48,961 nt of DNA from a virus: IMG/VR virus record IMGVR_UViG_3300018080_000249, positions 1 through 48,961 of that record. One strand, written 5' to 3'. The notes under the pieces were generated by a model, which saw only the letters and a program-made list of their open reading frames with translations, did no database searches and had not been told where the DNA came from. Made by a program: the position numbers and the translations under genes. Below, piece by piece: positions 29,133 to 39,218 of this stretch. The number at the start of each line of letters is the position of its first letter. The stretch's first letter is position 1.

Positions 29133-29663
29133 ATGTTTAGTTTTGAAATCAGAAGTGGTATATTAAGTGCCGGACGACGTAATATATCAACTGTTTTGAA
29201 AAGATACCACGACCGTTTGAAGCGGTTATGGCGTGATAGTGTGAAGGCTTTTATCCTAGCAACTGTGGATGTCATGAAGATTGACACTGGTATGTCAGTT
29301 GCTTCATTGGCACCACTAGCTGCTAAGGTAAGACTCAAGACACTGATTCTAGAAACAGCACGCGGGAGAGGTCCACGCAGAGGATTAACGAATCTCGACG
29401 GTTCCTATGAACCAACGCGCTATAAGTCGAAGGCAGAAGGTCAGCGACTTGGACAAACTGCCTATACACTTTCGTTTGGGACGCCGCAGGCACCTAGCTT
29501 GGAGTTTCGTTTCGATATTGTGGTGTTCCAGCATCAGTTCCATGAACCGACGTGGCAGAGCCTTCGTAAAGGTGAACAGGCTTTTGTTGATTATTTTGAG
29601 AAGAATTTTGATGCCTATATCAATGCGGACGATCTTGTCCGTTATTTAATGATAGGAAAATAG
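29133..29663 (+). CDS. Minor tail protein, 176 aa
   Basis: ATG 29133 follows GGGAGGCTCTA. The protein is basic at the start (RNISTVLKRYHDRLKRLWRDSVKAFILATVDVMKIDTGMSVASLAPL), where 'DTGMSVASL' resembles the 'DTGxLRxS' box of small HK97 gp10-like tail-completion proteins. It ends two bases before the tape measure. Function is inferred from the location between chaperone and tape measure. Confidence 0.6.
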   Translation: MFSFEIRSGILSAGRRNISTVLKRYHDRLKRLWRDSVKAFILATVDVMKIDTGMSVASLAPLAAKVRLKTLILETARGRGPRRGLTNLDGSYEPTRYKSKAEGQRLGQTAYTLSFGTPQAPSLEFRFDIVVFQHQFHEPTWQSLRKGEQAFVDYFEKNFDAYINADDLVRYLMIGK

Positions 29664-29664
29664 A

Positions 29665-32600
29665 ATGGCCGATATTGACATTAGAGGTCGTGATCAAAAC
29701 GCAACACGCTTGCTCCGTGAAATGGCGGCCTTAGCGGAACAAGTAGGTGTTAAGTTTTCTGATCTTAAACAAATTATGTCAGAAATGGATAATCAAGGTC
29801 GCCAGACGGCTGCGACTTTAAAGGGTATTGATGAAGCTGGCCGGCGTGTTACTGTTACTATCACTGGCTTAACAGCAGCTAAGGATAAGTTTCGTGTAAG
29901 GACAACAGAATCAACAACCGCCCTCAAGGATGAGAACAAAGCGCTTTCTGACCAAGAGCTGATAATGAAGCAGCTTGCACAGGCCGAGCGTCAGCGTAAT
30001 GAGGCACGAAAAGTCTTGCGCTCTGTGCAGAGAGGCTTCACAGAGAGGGAGCTTTTTAAGCAGGATGTTACACCGCAGGAGTTTTTCAACCTCAAGAAGG
30101 CAGAGGCCAACTTGGCAGATTTCGTTGCTAAGAACAATATTTCTGCCAAGACGGTAGTACGTATTTGGCGCGATGTTGCTGCTAATTCCTTTAAGGCTTA
30201 TCGAGGAGAGTTAGCAGAAGTCCAGAAGCGTACTTTTGATCTCGTCAAGGCGCAGCAAGCAGTTGGTGCATCTGCTCGTAGAGAGATGAAGCGTGCGCAG
30301 ACAGCTACACAGAATGCTAGTAAATCGGTACGTGAGTTCACACTCTCATGGGAGAGTATAAAGCGTATTATCGCTATTCAGGTCTTGAGGCGGCTTTTGT
30401 TCGGGCTCACGAATCAGATACGTCAAGCTACTCTACAGATGAAGGAGTTCTCTAAGGCTGTTGCTGAAATCCGTACTATATCACAGAATGCTCAACTCAC
30501 TACCCTTGAATGGGAAAAGGGTCTGACACGTTTGTCAAATGCCTTTGGCTTAGATGTCCTTGACGTAGCTGAGGCAGCATATCAGACACTTTCTAATCAG
30601 GTTGCAGAAGGTGCCGAAACATTTGAGTTTCTTGAGCAAGCTATACGTTTTGGTATTACGACACAGACGAGTGCGACTGACTCAGTTCAGTTGCTTACGG
30701 CAGCTATCAATGCCTATGGCCTCAGTGCTAAGGATGCTGAGGATGTTGCGGCATCATTCTTCAAGACTATTGAACTCGGGCGTATTCGTGGTTCTGAACT
30801 TGGTAATACTTTCGGTCGTGTGGCGATTCTTGGTGATACTCTCGGTATCACTCTCAATGAACTACAGGCCACACTTACCACGCTGACTAGGCGTGGTATT
30901 CGTACCAGTGAGGCCATGACTCAGCTTAGAGGCTTTTTGCTCAAGCTAGTTAAGCCCACTGAGGAAATGCGTAAACTACTTCAAGAGTTGGGTGTTGATT
31001 CTGGTGAAGCTGCTATTGAAGCATTTGGTCTTAGTGGTTTCTTGCAGATTCTTGAGAAGCGTACAGCCGGCAGTACCACAGAACTTGCTAAGTTCGTTAG
31101 TCGCATCAGAGGTCTTATTGCGGCCGTCGGTCTTACTGGTGAGGGTTTCGATGCATACGCTAAGGACTTAGATGAGATTCGTAATGCTCAGGAATCCTAT
31201 GTTACAGCTTCTGAGATTGCTTTTGATAATCTTGGACGTAGAACTGATATTACTTTTCAAGAAATAGCTAATACTATTCGTGAAGACTTTGGTAAGCCGA
31301 TTCTTGAAATCATTACTTCTGTCAATGATTCTATGATAAGTCTTTCTGTTGTTGTCAAGAACCTTGGTATTGCTATTGCAACATTAGGTGGTGCTCAAAT
31401 AATCTTTAAGGCTATTCGTGGCCTTGAAGCCTATAGATTACAATTAAAGGCCGCAGCAGCAGAGTCAACAACTCTAGCAACAAAAACCAAGTTTTTGAGT
31501 TTGCAACTACGTGGAAGCATCACTACTCTTGGTACTGCTGCTCTAGCCGTTGGTGTCATTGTTAAGGCACTGCTTGAGGACTATGTTAAAAGATTCGATG
31601 AGGCAGCAGAGAAAACACAAAAATTTAATGAGGCGGTTCTGAAATCAGTACGGCGTCAGTCAGAGCAATCTGTTAAGTTCTTTGATGATTTCTCAAAGGC
31701 TATTAGTGATAACTTTGCAGTAGTTGCTGGTGATGTTTCTAGGGCACTCAAGGTTATCAACGATGATCTTGAAGATGTCGAAGATGATATCAAGCAAGGT
31801 GCCAAGGAATTCCAAACTGCTTGGACAGATGCCAGCAAAGTTGTTGAAGGCCAAATTAAGAATGTTGCTGACGCACAGAAAGATGCTCTTGAGGATATCG
31901 AAAAGTTAGGTGACTTCGCCAAGGATTTCCGTCTTGAAGTAGAGGAAACCTTATTTAAGCGTGATCTTGAACTTGCTCCTAATGTTGATAAACAGTTCTC
32001 ACGTATTGAAGCCCGTATCGATACACTACGAACACGTATTAATGAGGCATTCAAGGCTGGTAATGTTGATCTGATTCAAGAGCTTGCACGCGATATCCTT
32101 AAATTGCAATCAGAGCTTGATAGCTTAGATCGTAAGGCTATTGAGAAGAATGAAGATTTGGTAGGAGAGCTTAAAGACGAGCGTCAAAAGGCTGCTGAGG
32201 AGTTGGCAAGTATCACACGTCAGCTTGCTGTGGCACAACAAAAGAATGATACTCAGGATATTGAGAAACTTAAGCGTGATCGTTTAGAAGTTCTTCGGGA
32301 ACTTGAGACAGCCGAACGTGATCTCAATGAGGACTTGAAAAAGTTCCAGAGTGACCGTTTGGGTGAGTATAAAGATGAATATAAAAATACGCTTGATACT
32401 TTAGTCAAAGAGACTGAGGAAAAAGTTGTAGAGCTGCAGGGTAGGTTACTGCTTCAAGCGTTAGAGCTTGAGAAAAAGAAGCAGGCAGAGCAGATCAAAT
32501 TCGATATTCTTCGTGATCAACTTAGACAGTTGCGTCAGGAGCCTCTGACTGCTGAGTTCTTTGAACAGGATGAAGAAACACTCAATGCACTCCTATCACG

Positions 32601-33666
32601 TCGTGTCAAGTTGATCAAAGATAGTGTGATAGCATTAAAGGAATTCGGCCAAGAAGAGGCTGCTGTAAAACTGGAAGCGCAACTTGCTGATGAGAGAGAT
32701 TTTGCTAATCTGCAATTCCGTAAGATAGCTTTCACCAATAATCTGCAACTTATCAAAGATCAGGTGACTGCTTCAAAAGAATTGTTGGCAACAAAACAAA
32801 AAGAGCTTCTTGAGAATAGACTCTTAATTGAAAGGGCACAGGTTGGGCTCAAGACTCTTGAGAAAGAAGTTGATTTACAAGAACAATTAGCGGCTGCTAG
32901 TGGGGAGTTCTTTAGTGGGACAGGTTTTGTGGCTGGTGTTGATGTCACACCAGCTATTGATAAGACAGAAGCCAAGATACTTCAAGTGGTATTAGACGAG
33001 TTGACTGAGGCTCAAAAAGAGTTCTTGGATACTGGTAAGCGTAGCCAGGATGTATTAGAAGGATTAAGAGATTTCCGCATATTGTACGCGGCATTTGGTG
33101 GTACCCTAGATAAAACAACAGAGCAACAAATTAAAGCTACAGAAGCACAATTAGGTGCTGCTGCGGCCGGTGAAAGCACTATTGAAATATTAATAAGTGA
33201 GCAAGAGGCATATCAGCAGGAAATAGATGAATTGATAAAGCAGCAGGGTAATCTGACAAGTGTTATAACCGAGAGTAATCAGTCGATTGCTCGGTCTTAT
33301 GAGAAGGATTTAAAGCCCATTCTTGAAGAGATCAAGGCTCTACAGCTAGGGGCGCAGCAAACAGCAGCACGTATAGTTGGTGGTGCTCAGGGGTTCGCAA
33401 GAGGCGGGATAGCCTCCACAGATACTATTCCGGCGATGCTCTCACCGGGTGAGTTCGTTATGAACGCAAAATCTACACGCAGATTCTATAGTCAGCTACA
33501 CGGGATGAATAGCGGTTTCGCGCGTGGTGGTACAGTGAACACCACGAATGTTGGTGATATACATATACATGGGTTCAAGCCTAGTGGTAACGATAGTGCT
33601 GATATTGTTCGGTTGGGTCGTCAGCTTCGTCGTGAAATTAGGCGTGGAACAGTGAGGTTATCATGA
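29665..33666 (+). CDS. Tail tape measure protein
   Basis: 1333 residues, one of the two longest products. Residues about 240-430 hold the TP901-type core (AFGLDVLDVAEAAYQTLSNQVAEG...GRIRGSELGNTFGRVAILGDTLGITLNELQATLTTLTRRGIRTSEAMTQLRGFLLKL). Two hydrophobic segments lie near 565 and 625. Residues about 650-1050 are long coiled coils. The C-terminus has GFARGGIASTDTIPAMLSPGEFVMNAKSTRRF, the usual closing motif of tape measures. It sets tail length and helps DNA injection; by the usual 1.5 Å per residue the tail would be near 200 nm. Confidence 0.93.
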   Translation: MADIDIRGRDQNATRLLREMAALAEQVGVKFSDLKQIMSEMDNQGRQTAATLKGIDEAGRRVTVTITGLTAAKDKFRVRTTESTTALKDENKALSDQELIMKQLAQAERQRNEARKVLRSVQRGFTERELFKQDVTPQEFFNLKKAEANLADFVAKNNISAKTVVRIWRDVAANSFKAYRGELAEVQKRTFDLVKAQQAVGASARREMKRAQTATQNASKSVREFTLSWESIKRIIAIQVLRRLLFGLTNQIRQATLQMKEFSKAVAEIRTISQNAQLTTLEWEKGLTRLSNAFGLDVLDVAEAAYQTLSNQVAEGAETFEFLEQAIRFGITTQTSATDSVQLLTAAINAYGLSAKDAEDVAASFFKTIELGRIRGSELGNTFGRVAILGDTLGITLNELQATLTTLTRRGIRTSEAMTQLRGFLLKLVKPTEEMRKLLQELGVDSGEAAIEAFGLSGFLQILEKRTAGSTTELAKFVSRIRGLIAAVGLTGEGFDAYAKDLDEIRNAQESYVTASEIAFDNLGRRTDITFQEIANTIREDFGKPILEIITSVNDSMISLSVVVKNLGIAIATLGGAQIIFKAIRGLEAYRLQLKAAAAESTTLATKTKFLSLQLRGSITTLGTAALAVGVIVKALLEDYVKRFDEAAEKTQKFNEAVLKSVRRQSEQSVKFFDDFSKAISDNFAVVAGDVSRALKVINDDLEDVEDDIKQGAKEFQTAWTDASKVVEGQIKNVADAQKDALEDIEKLGDFAKDFRLEVEETLFKRDLELAPNVDKQFSRIEARIDTLRTRINEAFKAGNVDLIQELARDILKLQSELDSLDRKAIEKNEDLVGELKDERQKAAEELASITRQLAVAQQKNDTQDIEKLKRDRLEVLRELETAERDLNEDLKKFQSDRLGEYKDEYKNTLDTLVKETEEKVVELQGRLLLQALELEKKKQAEQIKFDILRDQLRQLRQEPLTAEFFEQDEETLNALLSRRVKLIKDSVIALKEFGQEEAAVKLEAQLADERDFANLQFRKIAFTNNLQLIKDQVTASKELLATKQKELLENRLLIERAQVGLKTLEKEVDLQEQLAAASGEFFSGTGFVAGVDVTPAIDKTEAKILQVVLDELTEAQKEFLDTGKRSQDVLEGLRDFRILYAAFGGTLDKTTEQQIKATEAQLGAAAAGESTIEILISEQEAYQQEIDELIKQQGNLTSVITESNQSIARSYEKDLKPILEEIKALQLGAQQTAARIVGGAQGFARGGIASTDTIPAMLSPGEFVMNAKSTRRFYSQLHGMNSGFARGGTVNTTNVGDIHIHGFKPSGNDSADIVRLGRQLRREIRRGTVRLS

Positions 33667-34145
33667 GGTTCAAGGGTAATTTTAAAATTAGTATCTTTGA
33701 TAAGAGTGGGCGTCTTAAGGATACTTTCTATGCGCCCAATGGTGTGGTCAATGAGGGTAAGGACAAGATTCTAGATGTCATGTTCCATGGTACCTCACAA
33801 ATTACTACGTGGTACATTGGCCTCATAAACGGTGCAAGTCCGACGTTGAATCCCTCGGATACGATGGCCTCACATGCTGGCTGGACTGAGAATCAAAACT
33901 ACTCGGAAGGTGCCAGACAGACTTGGGATGAGAGTGCTGCATCTGGTCAGGAGATCGTTAGTAATAGTGAGTCTACCTTTAGCATCAATACTAATGGTCA
34001 GACTATAGGAGGCATCTTTATAACAAGCAACAATACTAAGGGTGGTACATCAGGGACGCTGTGGTCAACAGCAGCTTTTGGTACGGCCAAGTCCTTGGAT
34101 AATGGTGATACACTCAAGGTTGAATATGAGATAGCGGTGAACTAA
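33663..34145 (+). CDS. Distal tail-type virion protein, 160 aa
   Basis: ATG overlaps the tape-measure stop (ATGA). Beta-rich with FKGNFKISIFDKSGRLKDTFYAPNGVVNEGKDKILDVMF, a pattern seen in small phage structural proteins with a 'G.N.V.d.G...l...f' element. The rest is Ser/Thr/Asn/Gly rich (SNNTKGGTSGTLWSTAAFG). It stands directly after the tape measure, where distal tail components are coded. Confidence 0.65.
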   Translation: MRFKGNFKISIFDKSGRLKDTFYAPNGVVNEGKDKILDVMFHGTSQITTWYIGLINGASPTLNPSDTMASHAGWTENQNYSEGARQTWDESAASGQEIVSNSESTFSINTNGQTIGGIFITSNNTKGGTSGTLWSTAAFGTAKSLDNGDTLKVEYEIAVN

Positions 34146-34522
34146 TGAGTTTCCAGATATATTTGTCTACACCAAGTGACGGTATCACGTTGCCGAATCC
34201 TAGACTTGGTGATATAAGGCGACTTGAGACGGGTGCCATTAATCGTGACACTCGTGGTGGTGAGCATAAAGCCTATCACTCCTCGGATTGGGGTACCATA
34301 GAGACGCATGTCTATGAGTGGCCCCTGTTGAATGGTACAGAGAAAGATGACCTCGAAACATTCTTTGCAGCGAACGGCGGGAAGCAAGTCCATATAGTTG
34401 ATCACAATGGTGATGAATGGGATGGGCTTCTTATCACTGATACACTAGATATTCGTGTCTTGGGTAGGGATGATTGTTCATATTCTGCAAGCCTTGAATT
34501 TATTGGAGAACCGACGCCATGA
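34145..34522 (+). CDS. Minor tail protein, paralogue of the next gene, 125 aa
   Basis: ATG shares a base with the previous stop. The pattern NPRLGDIRRLETG...LNGTEKDDLETFFAANGGKQVHIVDHNGDEWDGLLITDTLD...CSYSASLEFIGEP is repeated in the next protein, so the two genes arose by tandem duplication. The 'L..F......G..........D..G..W.G.i.t' theme is common in proteins at the tail tip. Confidence 0.65.
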   Translation: MSFQIYLSTPSDGITLPNPRLGDIRRLETGAINRDTRGGEHKAYHSSDWGTIETHVYEWPLLNGTEKDDLETFFAANGGKQVHIVDHNGDEWDGLLITDTLDIRVLGRDDCSYSASLEFIGEPTP

Positions 34523-34902
34523 TATCATTCCAGCACCCGTATGCGGCACCCACACTAACGATCAACATCAGGAATCCCAATTTAGGGGATAGCCTGCTAG
34601 TGGAAAATCGCACACAAGTACGACGTGCAATGAATGGTGATTTACGATCATTCACACGCACGCCTGTAACAAGAAGAATACTTTTAACCTTCAGTGAACT
34701 CAACAAGGCCAAGGTACAAGAGTTGGTAGATTTCCTTACTACAGCAGCAGGCGGCGAGATCAAGTACACAGACTATGACTCCGTTGTATGGCGTGGTTGG
34801 ATTATGACTGATCCAGCAGAGTTCTTGACACAAGGTAGTAAAGGTGGAACTTGTGTCGAGGTATCAACTATTACGTTAGAGTTCAAGGGGAGTAAGGTAT
34901 GA
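34519..34902 (+). CDS. Minor tail protein, paralogue of the previous gene, 127 aa
   Basis: ATG overlaps the previous stop (CATGA). NPNLGDSLLVENRT...LNKAKVQELVDFLTTAAGGEIKYTDYDSVVWRGWIMTDPAE...CVEVSTITLEFKG matches its neighbour along most of its length. Both sit before the large hub, suggesting a hetero-ring at the tail tip. Overlap with the hub start is four bases. Confidence 0.65.
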   Translation: MISFQHPYAAPTLTINIRNPNLGDSLLVENRTQVRRAMNGDLRSFTRTPVTRRILLTFSELNKAKVQELVDFLTTAAGGEIKYTDYDSVVWRGWIMTDPAEFLTQGSKGGTCVEVSTITLEFKGSKV

Positions 34903-37900
34903 AAGACCTAACGACGGCTGCCGAGGCAAAAGCCACAACGGCTCTTGGCACTGAGCCGATTATCATTATCAAAATCGAGTGGGATAGTGGTACTAAATAC
35001 TACTCAGAGAAAACCTTTACACTTGGAGCCCTGTCAGTAGAGGGAAAGATTATTTCCTTTAACCCGATACAAGCACTTCAGAAGACTGATTCTGTTGGTG
35101 AGGCCACTGGTGCCGCCGTTGTTTTAGATGATACAGACGGCGCGTTGAAGACGCTTATCAACACGGAGATCATAGAGGGCAAGGCTGTAACAGTTTATCA
35201 ACACTTCGAGGGTAATGCTCAGGCTGATTTAACGTTGTTACTCAAAGGTAAGATAGCAGGCGGCATAGGCTGGAGTGAAGGTGAACGTACTCTTGATATC
35301 TCCATAGATACAGCCGTTGAGGATAAGGAAGTAGGCTTTGCGCCTGATGAGACTGATATACCTACCATCTACCCTCCTGCCGTGGAGAAGGTATGGCCGC
35401 TCTGTTTTGGTACAGTGATTCATGTACCCGCGATTCGGGTTCTCCATAATCCTGATGCCGAGTTGGTCGCAGGTATCAACCAGAATAATACGTCATTTGT
35501 GGTAAAGGGTGGTGATCTCTTCCCGCAAACACCCACTGTTATTACCCTAGATGTGGGTAATGTGCGGTATACAGGGACAATGGATGGTGAGGAGTTCACA
35601 GTTGTTACATCCAATACTGCGCATGATTCAACGATCTTATTCTTAGATCGTCCTTCTGATGATCCTCATGCCGATGATGCAAAAGTTGCATGGATATCTG
35701 GTGATCATGATATCACAGGGTTGTATTGTTATGCTAATACCAGTTATGGTTTCGCTGTCAATAAGTGCATACGTCAAGAAGGCAATAAATGCTTCTTCTT
35801 AGAATCATGGGGTGTGCATTATGTTGCATCTGATCCACGTATCGTGACACATGTTGTTATGGGATTAGGCGATAGCATTGTCGAGACAGCAGGTATTCCT
35901 CGTGGTTCTTGGGCGGTTAGTTGTTTCTTTGAGAATATTAATTTCCCGATTACAGTTCTTGAGACAGGCGAACTTATCTCCCGGTACTTGGGAGTTCCGA
36001 TAGTCATAGAGGATAAGTGGCAATTACATAGTGGCATGAGTGTTGATTTAGTCACTGACTATGAGAATACTTATGTCTGTAATCTATTACCTTCAACAGA
36101 GATACTAGCCGTTTATGGTCGACGCAAGATAGGTGATGGTACTTACTTAGTGCCGATACCCTCAACATATTATACAAAGAATCTTTCCGATTCGCTTGGT
36201 GGTGAAACACCCACAACGCTAGAGTTCACGACACCACTTGAGGACCGTGCTGGCGAGAATTGGGAGGATGATGTCTACGTCTCCTTGCGTTCAAGTGTGG
36301 GAACGAATGTTGCTGACATAATTCGATGGCTTGTTGAGACATATACGAACCTAACCTGTGACACCACGTTTGATAGTGTAGCGGGGAAGATTGGTATTTA
36401 CCCTGCTAACTTTGCAGTCTTCGATCAGCCCAATGTTTTGAAACTGATTGAGGAAATCGCATGGCAGGCTAGGTGTGCAGTCTTCATTCGTAATGGCGTT
36501 ATATCTATCAACTACCTCTCGGAACTCAAGGTAGCCGATGAAACTGTAGATGAAAGTCTCTTAGAGTTCAAGACTCTTGAATTGGGCTTCACAGATACTG
36601 ACGATATAGTAACGAAGCTCGTTGCCAACTGGAAGAAAGATTATTCCGGTGATGAGAAAAGTGATCGGCGTGTCGTCTATAAGAATAACATAGACGTATT
36701 CGATCTTCATGAAGAGGAACGTGATTTCTTCATCTACAATAATGGTGATCTCGCTAAGTTGTCAGCATATTGGTGGGGGTATAGATATTCTAACTCATGG
36801 CGTAAGGTTGGCTTCAAGGCTTTCCTTGATACGTTGGCATTAGATATCTTCGATATTGTGGCGCATGATATCGGTGTTGTTTCTACGAACACGCTTAGAG
36901 GCACAGTCGAAGATATCTCGCAGGACTCTGATGAACATGCCTTAGCATATCAGACGCAACTTGCGTCTAAAGCTGGTGACTCTGACTCAGGACAACCAAT
37001 AGAGGATCAGGATTATTTCCTTGGTGACCCGACCTTTCCTGTGGACCCTTGGAATAATCCCATAACTGTACCAGACCCCGGTGCCGGTTATAGTGAAGTA
37101 GACTATACTGTACCACCCGAAACGGATGATGACGACCCGACCAAGCCACCAGAGCCAGCACAGAATGATTTACGATTCATTACTTATCCAGAATTGGTTG
37201 AGCGTGGCACGGCGTTTCAAGTGAGGGTGGAAGTCCGTGATTCTAATAATAATCTTGTTACTGATGCTAATTTAACTGCATCATTACAACTTAGTACCAG
37301 TGGTTCAGATACTTTATCATCCACAAGTATCAGTATTGTGGGTGGTGTCTATGAGGGTAATTTAACGATATCGGGTGGCTCCGGTCAGCAATCTGGAGCT
37401 TTGACTGTTACCGCAAGTGGCTATAATCCTGATAGCACAGAAACCTTTGATATTGTAGCAACACTCTCAACACTTACATTTGCTGGTACAATACCCAATG
37501 TTACAAGAGGTGCCGCTCAATCGGCTATTAGCCCATTGATAACTGGCGGTTCTGGTGTTCAGACACTTAATGTTCAACTCAACAGCAGTGATTCCAATGA
37601 TAAGCTCTATGATAGTGGTGGCACGGAGATTACGACTCTAGACTCTGTGGCGGGTGTCTGGTCATTACCCGCTAATTGGTATATCTCCGGTGGTCAGGGT
37701 TCAGTTGTCAATGCACAATTGATTTTCACCGATAAGGCACAAAAATTATATAATGATTTACCAAGTAATCAGTTTAATATTACTGGTGGTACGAGTGTTA
37801 TTGTGCAACAGTCAATCTCCTTATCACAAGATGGTATTGGCAATGCTCAGAATCTAAGACTCATTATGCCAGATGCTGTCTTTAGTCAGTATCCTTTCGA

Positions 37901-39209
37901 GCTAGGTGTAGAGGTTCTTGATTCTGATGGTAATATAGATACAGACTTCGATGCTGAAGTAAATATTGATCTTGTAGATGAATTTGGTGATCCACTCACT
38001 GGCTTGGTATGGGCATCTGGTGGACCTTTTGCACAGGTGCAAGGCAGTAGGCTTGTTGTTACATTAGTTGATGGTGAGTGGTCATATGATGAATGCATGA
38101 TGTTGATACCAGATGGTGAATCTAGGATTGGGCTAAGTGCTGAAGCTGCTGATGATTCACGTCTTTGGGATAGTGAACTTGTAGACGTAGTAGCACCTTA
38201 CTTTGCTGTATATATTGATACAGAGATCGTGGAACGTGGTACTTCGTATGATATGATAGTGATAGCCTATAAGCCTGATGGCACGGTTGATACCGACTAT
38301 GAACCGATCAATGATCCCACAATCACACTACTTTCAGGTGATCCAAGTGATGTGATAAGTCCGACTGCTATGGGCTTGACAGGTTGGATTGATGGCAGTA
38401 AGACTGTTAGCATCAGCATCAGCGGTGGTTCTAGCGTGGATGAAACTGAAATCGAAGTTAAGGAGACAACACGCTTTGGTCGTGAGAAACTGATCGTTGT
38501 TGCTACTACCGGCTACAGTAGTAAGCTGCATACACGTAGCAGCTATGGCCGTTATGAGGGTCAAGATGCTATGGGCCCAATAGCGGGGGATCAATGTAGT
38601 GCACAAGGTCAACAAGATTATAGGGATAAGCAGAATGGCGCCCGTACCGCACTCCTAGCTGATACTACTATTGTACCGGCTAGCGCTGATTTTGCAGCCG
38701 TGATACAAGCCAATGGTTCATTGACACCAAACTATAATTTTAACTGTTGGAGCTTTATTCAGCGGTATTATTTCATTATTAATAATACTGATCGTGATAA
38801 TGCGAAAGCTGCACAATTACTGTTGTCACTTAGGGGTGGTATATTACAAGCAGCAATAACTAGCTTCACTACTAGAATGAACTTTTGGCGTCTACGTGTC
38901 GGCTACAGCTATGTAAGTAATGGATATGCGAGTGGTGGTGCTTTCTATACTGCAATCAGTGGTGTTAAAGAGTGGTCGGTAGCAGAACTTAATCAGATAC
39001 TTACAGAAAAAGGCACAACACCCGGTAGCTTTGAAAGTGTTGATTTATCAATACCTGTATCATGGGTGAACAATATGCCCGGTACAGCTTTCTATGTTTG
39101 GATGGGTATTATCTTCAATACATTGAATAAGGATCTTGCATACTGTCTGAATAAAACTAATAACTTAGTTTGTGATGGATCATTGAATAATCTCAAGACA
39201 ATCTGGTAA
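34899..39209 (+). CDS. Large tail hub/tip protein with Ig-like repeats
   Basis: 1436 residues. The N-terminal half (about 1-720) is the hub part, beginning TEPIIIIKIEWDSGTKYYSEKTFTLGALSVEGKI, with AVEKVWPLCFGTVIHVPAIRVL near 175 and a glycine/aspartate-rich end. A Pro/Asp-rich linker (PPETDDDDPTKPPEPAQ, about 735-755) leads to three or four Ig-like beta domains (ERGTAFQVRVEVRDSNNNLVTDANLTASL and similar near 1000 and 1110). The last 250 residues have DYRDKQNGARTALLAD and NNTDRDNAKAAQLLLSLRGGILQ. It probably forms the tail tip and adhesion platform. Confidence 0.75.
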   Translation: MKDLTTAAEAKATTALGTEPIIIIKIEWDSGTKYYSEKTFTLGALSVEGKIISFNPIQALQKTDSVGEATGAAVVLDDTDGALKTLINTEIIEGKAVTVYQHFEGNAQADLTLLLKGKIAGGIGWSEGERTLDISIDTAVEDKEVGFAPDETDIPTIYPPAVEKVWPLCFGTVIHVPAIRVLHNPDAELVAGINQNNTSFVVKGGDLFPQTPTVITLDVGNVRYTGTMDGEEFTVVTSNTAHDSTILFLDRPSDDPHADDAKVAWISGDHDITGLYCYANTSYGFAVNKCIRQEGNKCFFLESWGVHYVASDPRIVTHVVMGLGDSIVETAGIPRGSWAVSCFFENINFPITVLETGELISRYLGVPIVIEDKWQLHSGMSVDLVTDYENTYVCNLLPSTEILAVYGRRKIGDGTYLVPIPSTYYTKNLSDSLGGETPTTLEFTTPLEDRAGENWEDDVYVSLRSSVGTNVADIIRWLVETYTNLTCDTTFDSVAGKIGIYPANFAVFDQPNVLKLIEEIAWQARCAVFIRNGVISINYLSELKVADETVDESLLEFKTLELGFTDTDDIVTKLVANWKKDYSGDEKSDRRVVYKNNIDVFDLHEEERDFFIYNNGDLAKLSAYWWGYRYSNSWRKVGFKAFLDTLALDIFDIVAHDIGVVSTNTLRGTVEDISQDSDEHALAYQTQLASKAGDSDSGQPIEDQDYFLGDPTFPVDPWNNPITVPDPGAGYSEVDYTVPPETDDDDPTKPPEPAQNDLRFITYPELVERGTAFQVRVEVRDSNNNLVTDANLTASLQLSTSGSDTLSSTSISIVGGVYEGNLTISGGSGQQSGALTVTASGYNPDSTETFDIVATLSTLTFAGTIPNVTRGAAQSAISPLITGGSGVQTLNVQLNSSDSNDKLYDSGGTEITTLDSVAGVWSLPANWYISGGQGSVVNAQLIFTDKAQKLYNDLPSNQFNITGGTSVIVQQSISLSQDGIGNAQNLRLIMPDAVFSQYPFELGVEVLDSDGNIDTDFDAEVNIDLVDEFGDPLTGLVWASGGPFAQVQGSRLVVTLVDGEWSYDECMMLIPDGESRIGLSAEAADDSRLWDSELVDVVAPYFAVYIDTEIVERGTSYDMIVIAYKPDGTVDTDYEPINDPTITLLSGDPSDVISPTAMGLTGWIDGSKTVSISISGGSSVDETEIEVKETTRFGREKLIVVATTGYSSKLHTRSSYGRYEGQDAMGPIAGDQCSAQGQQDYRDKQNGARTALLADTTIVPASADFAAVIQANGSLTPNYNFNCWSFIQRYYFIINNTDRDNAKAAQLLLSLRGGILQAAITSFTTRMNFWRLRVGYSYVSNGYASGGAFYTAISGVKEWSVAELNQILTEKGTTPGSFESVDLSIPVSWVNNMPGTAFYVWMGIIFNTLNKDLAYCLNKTNNLVCDGSLNNLKTIW

Positions 39210-39218
39210 GGAGGCAGT

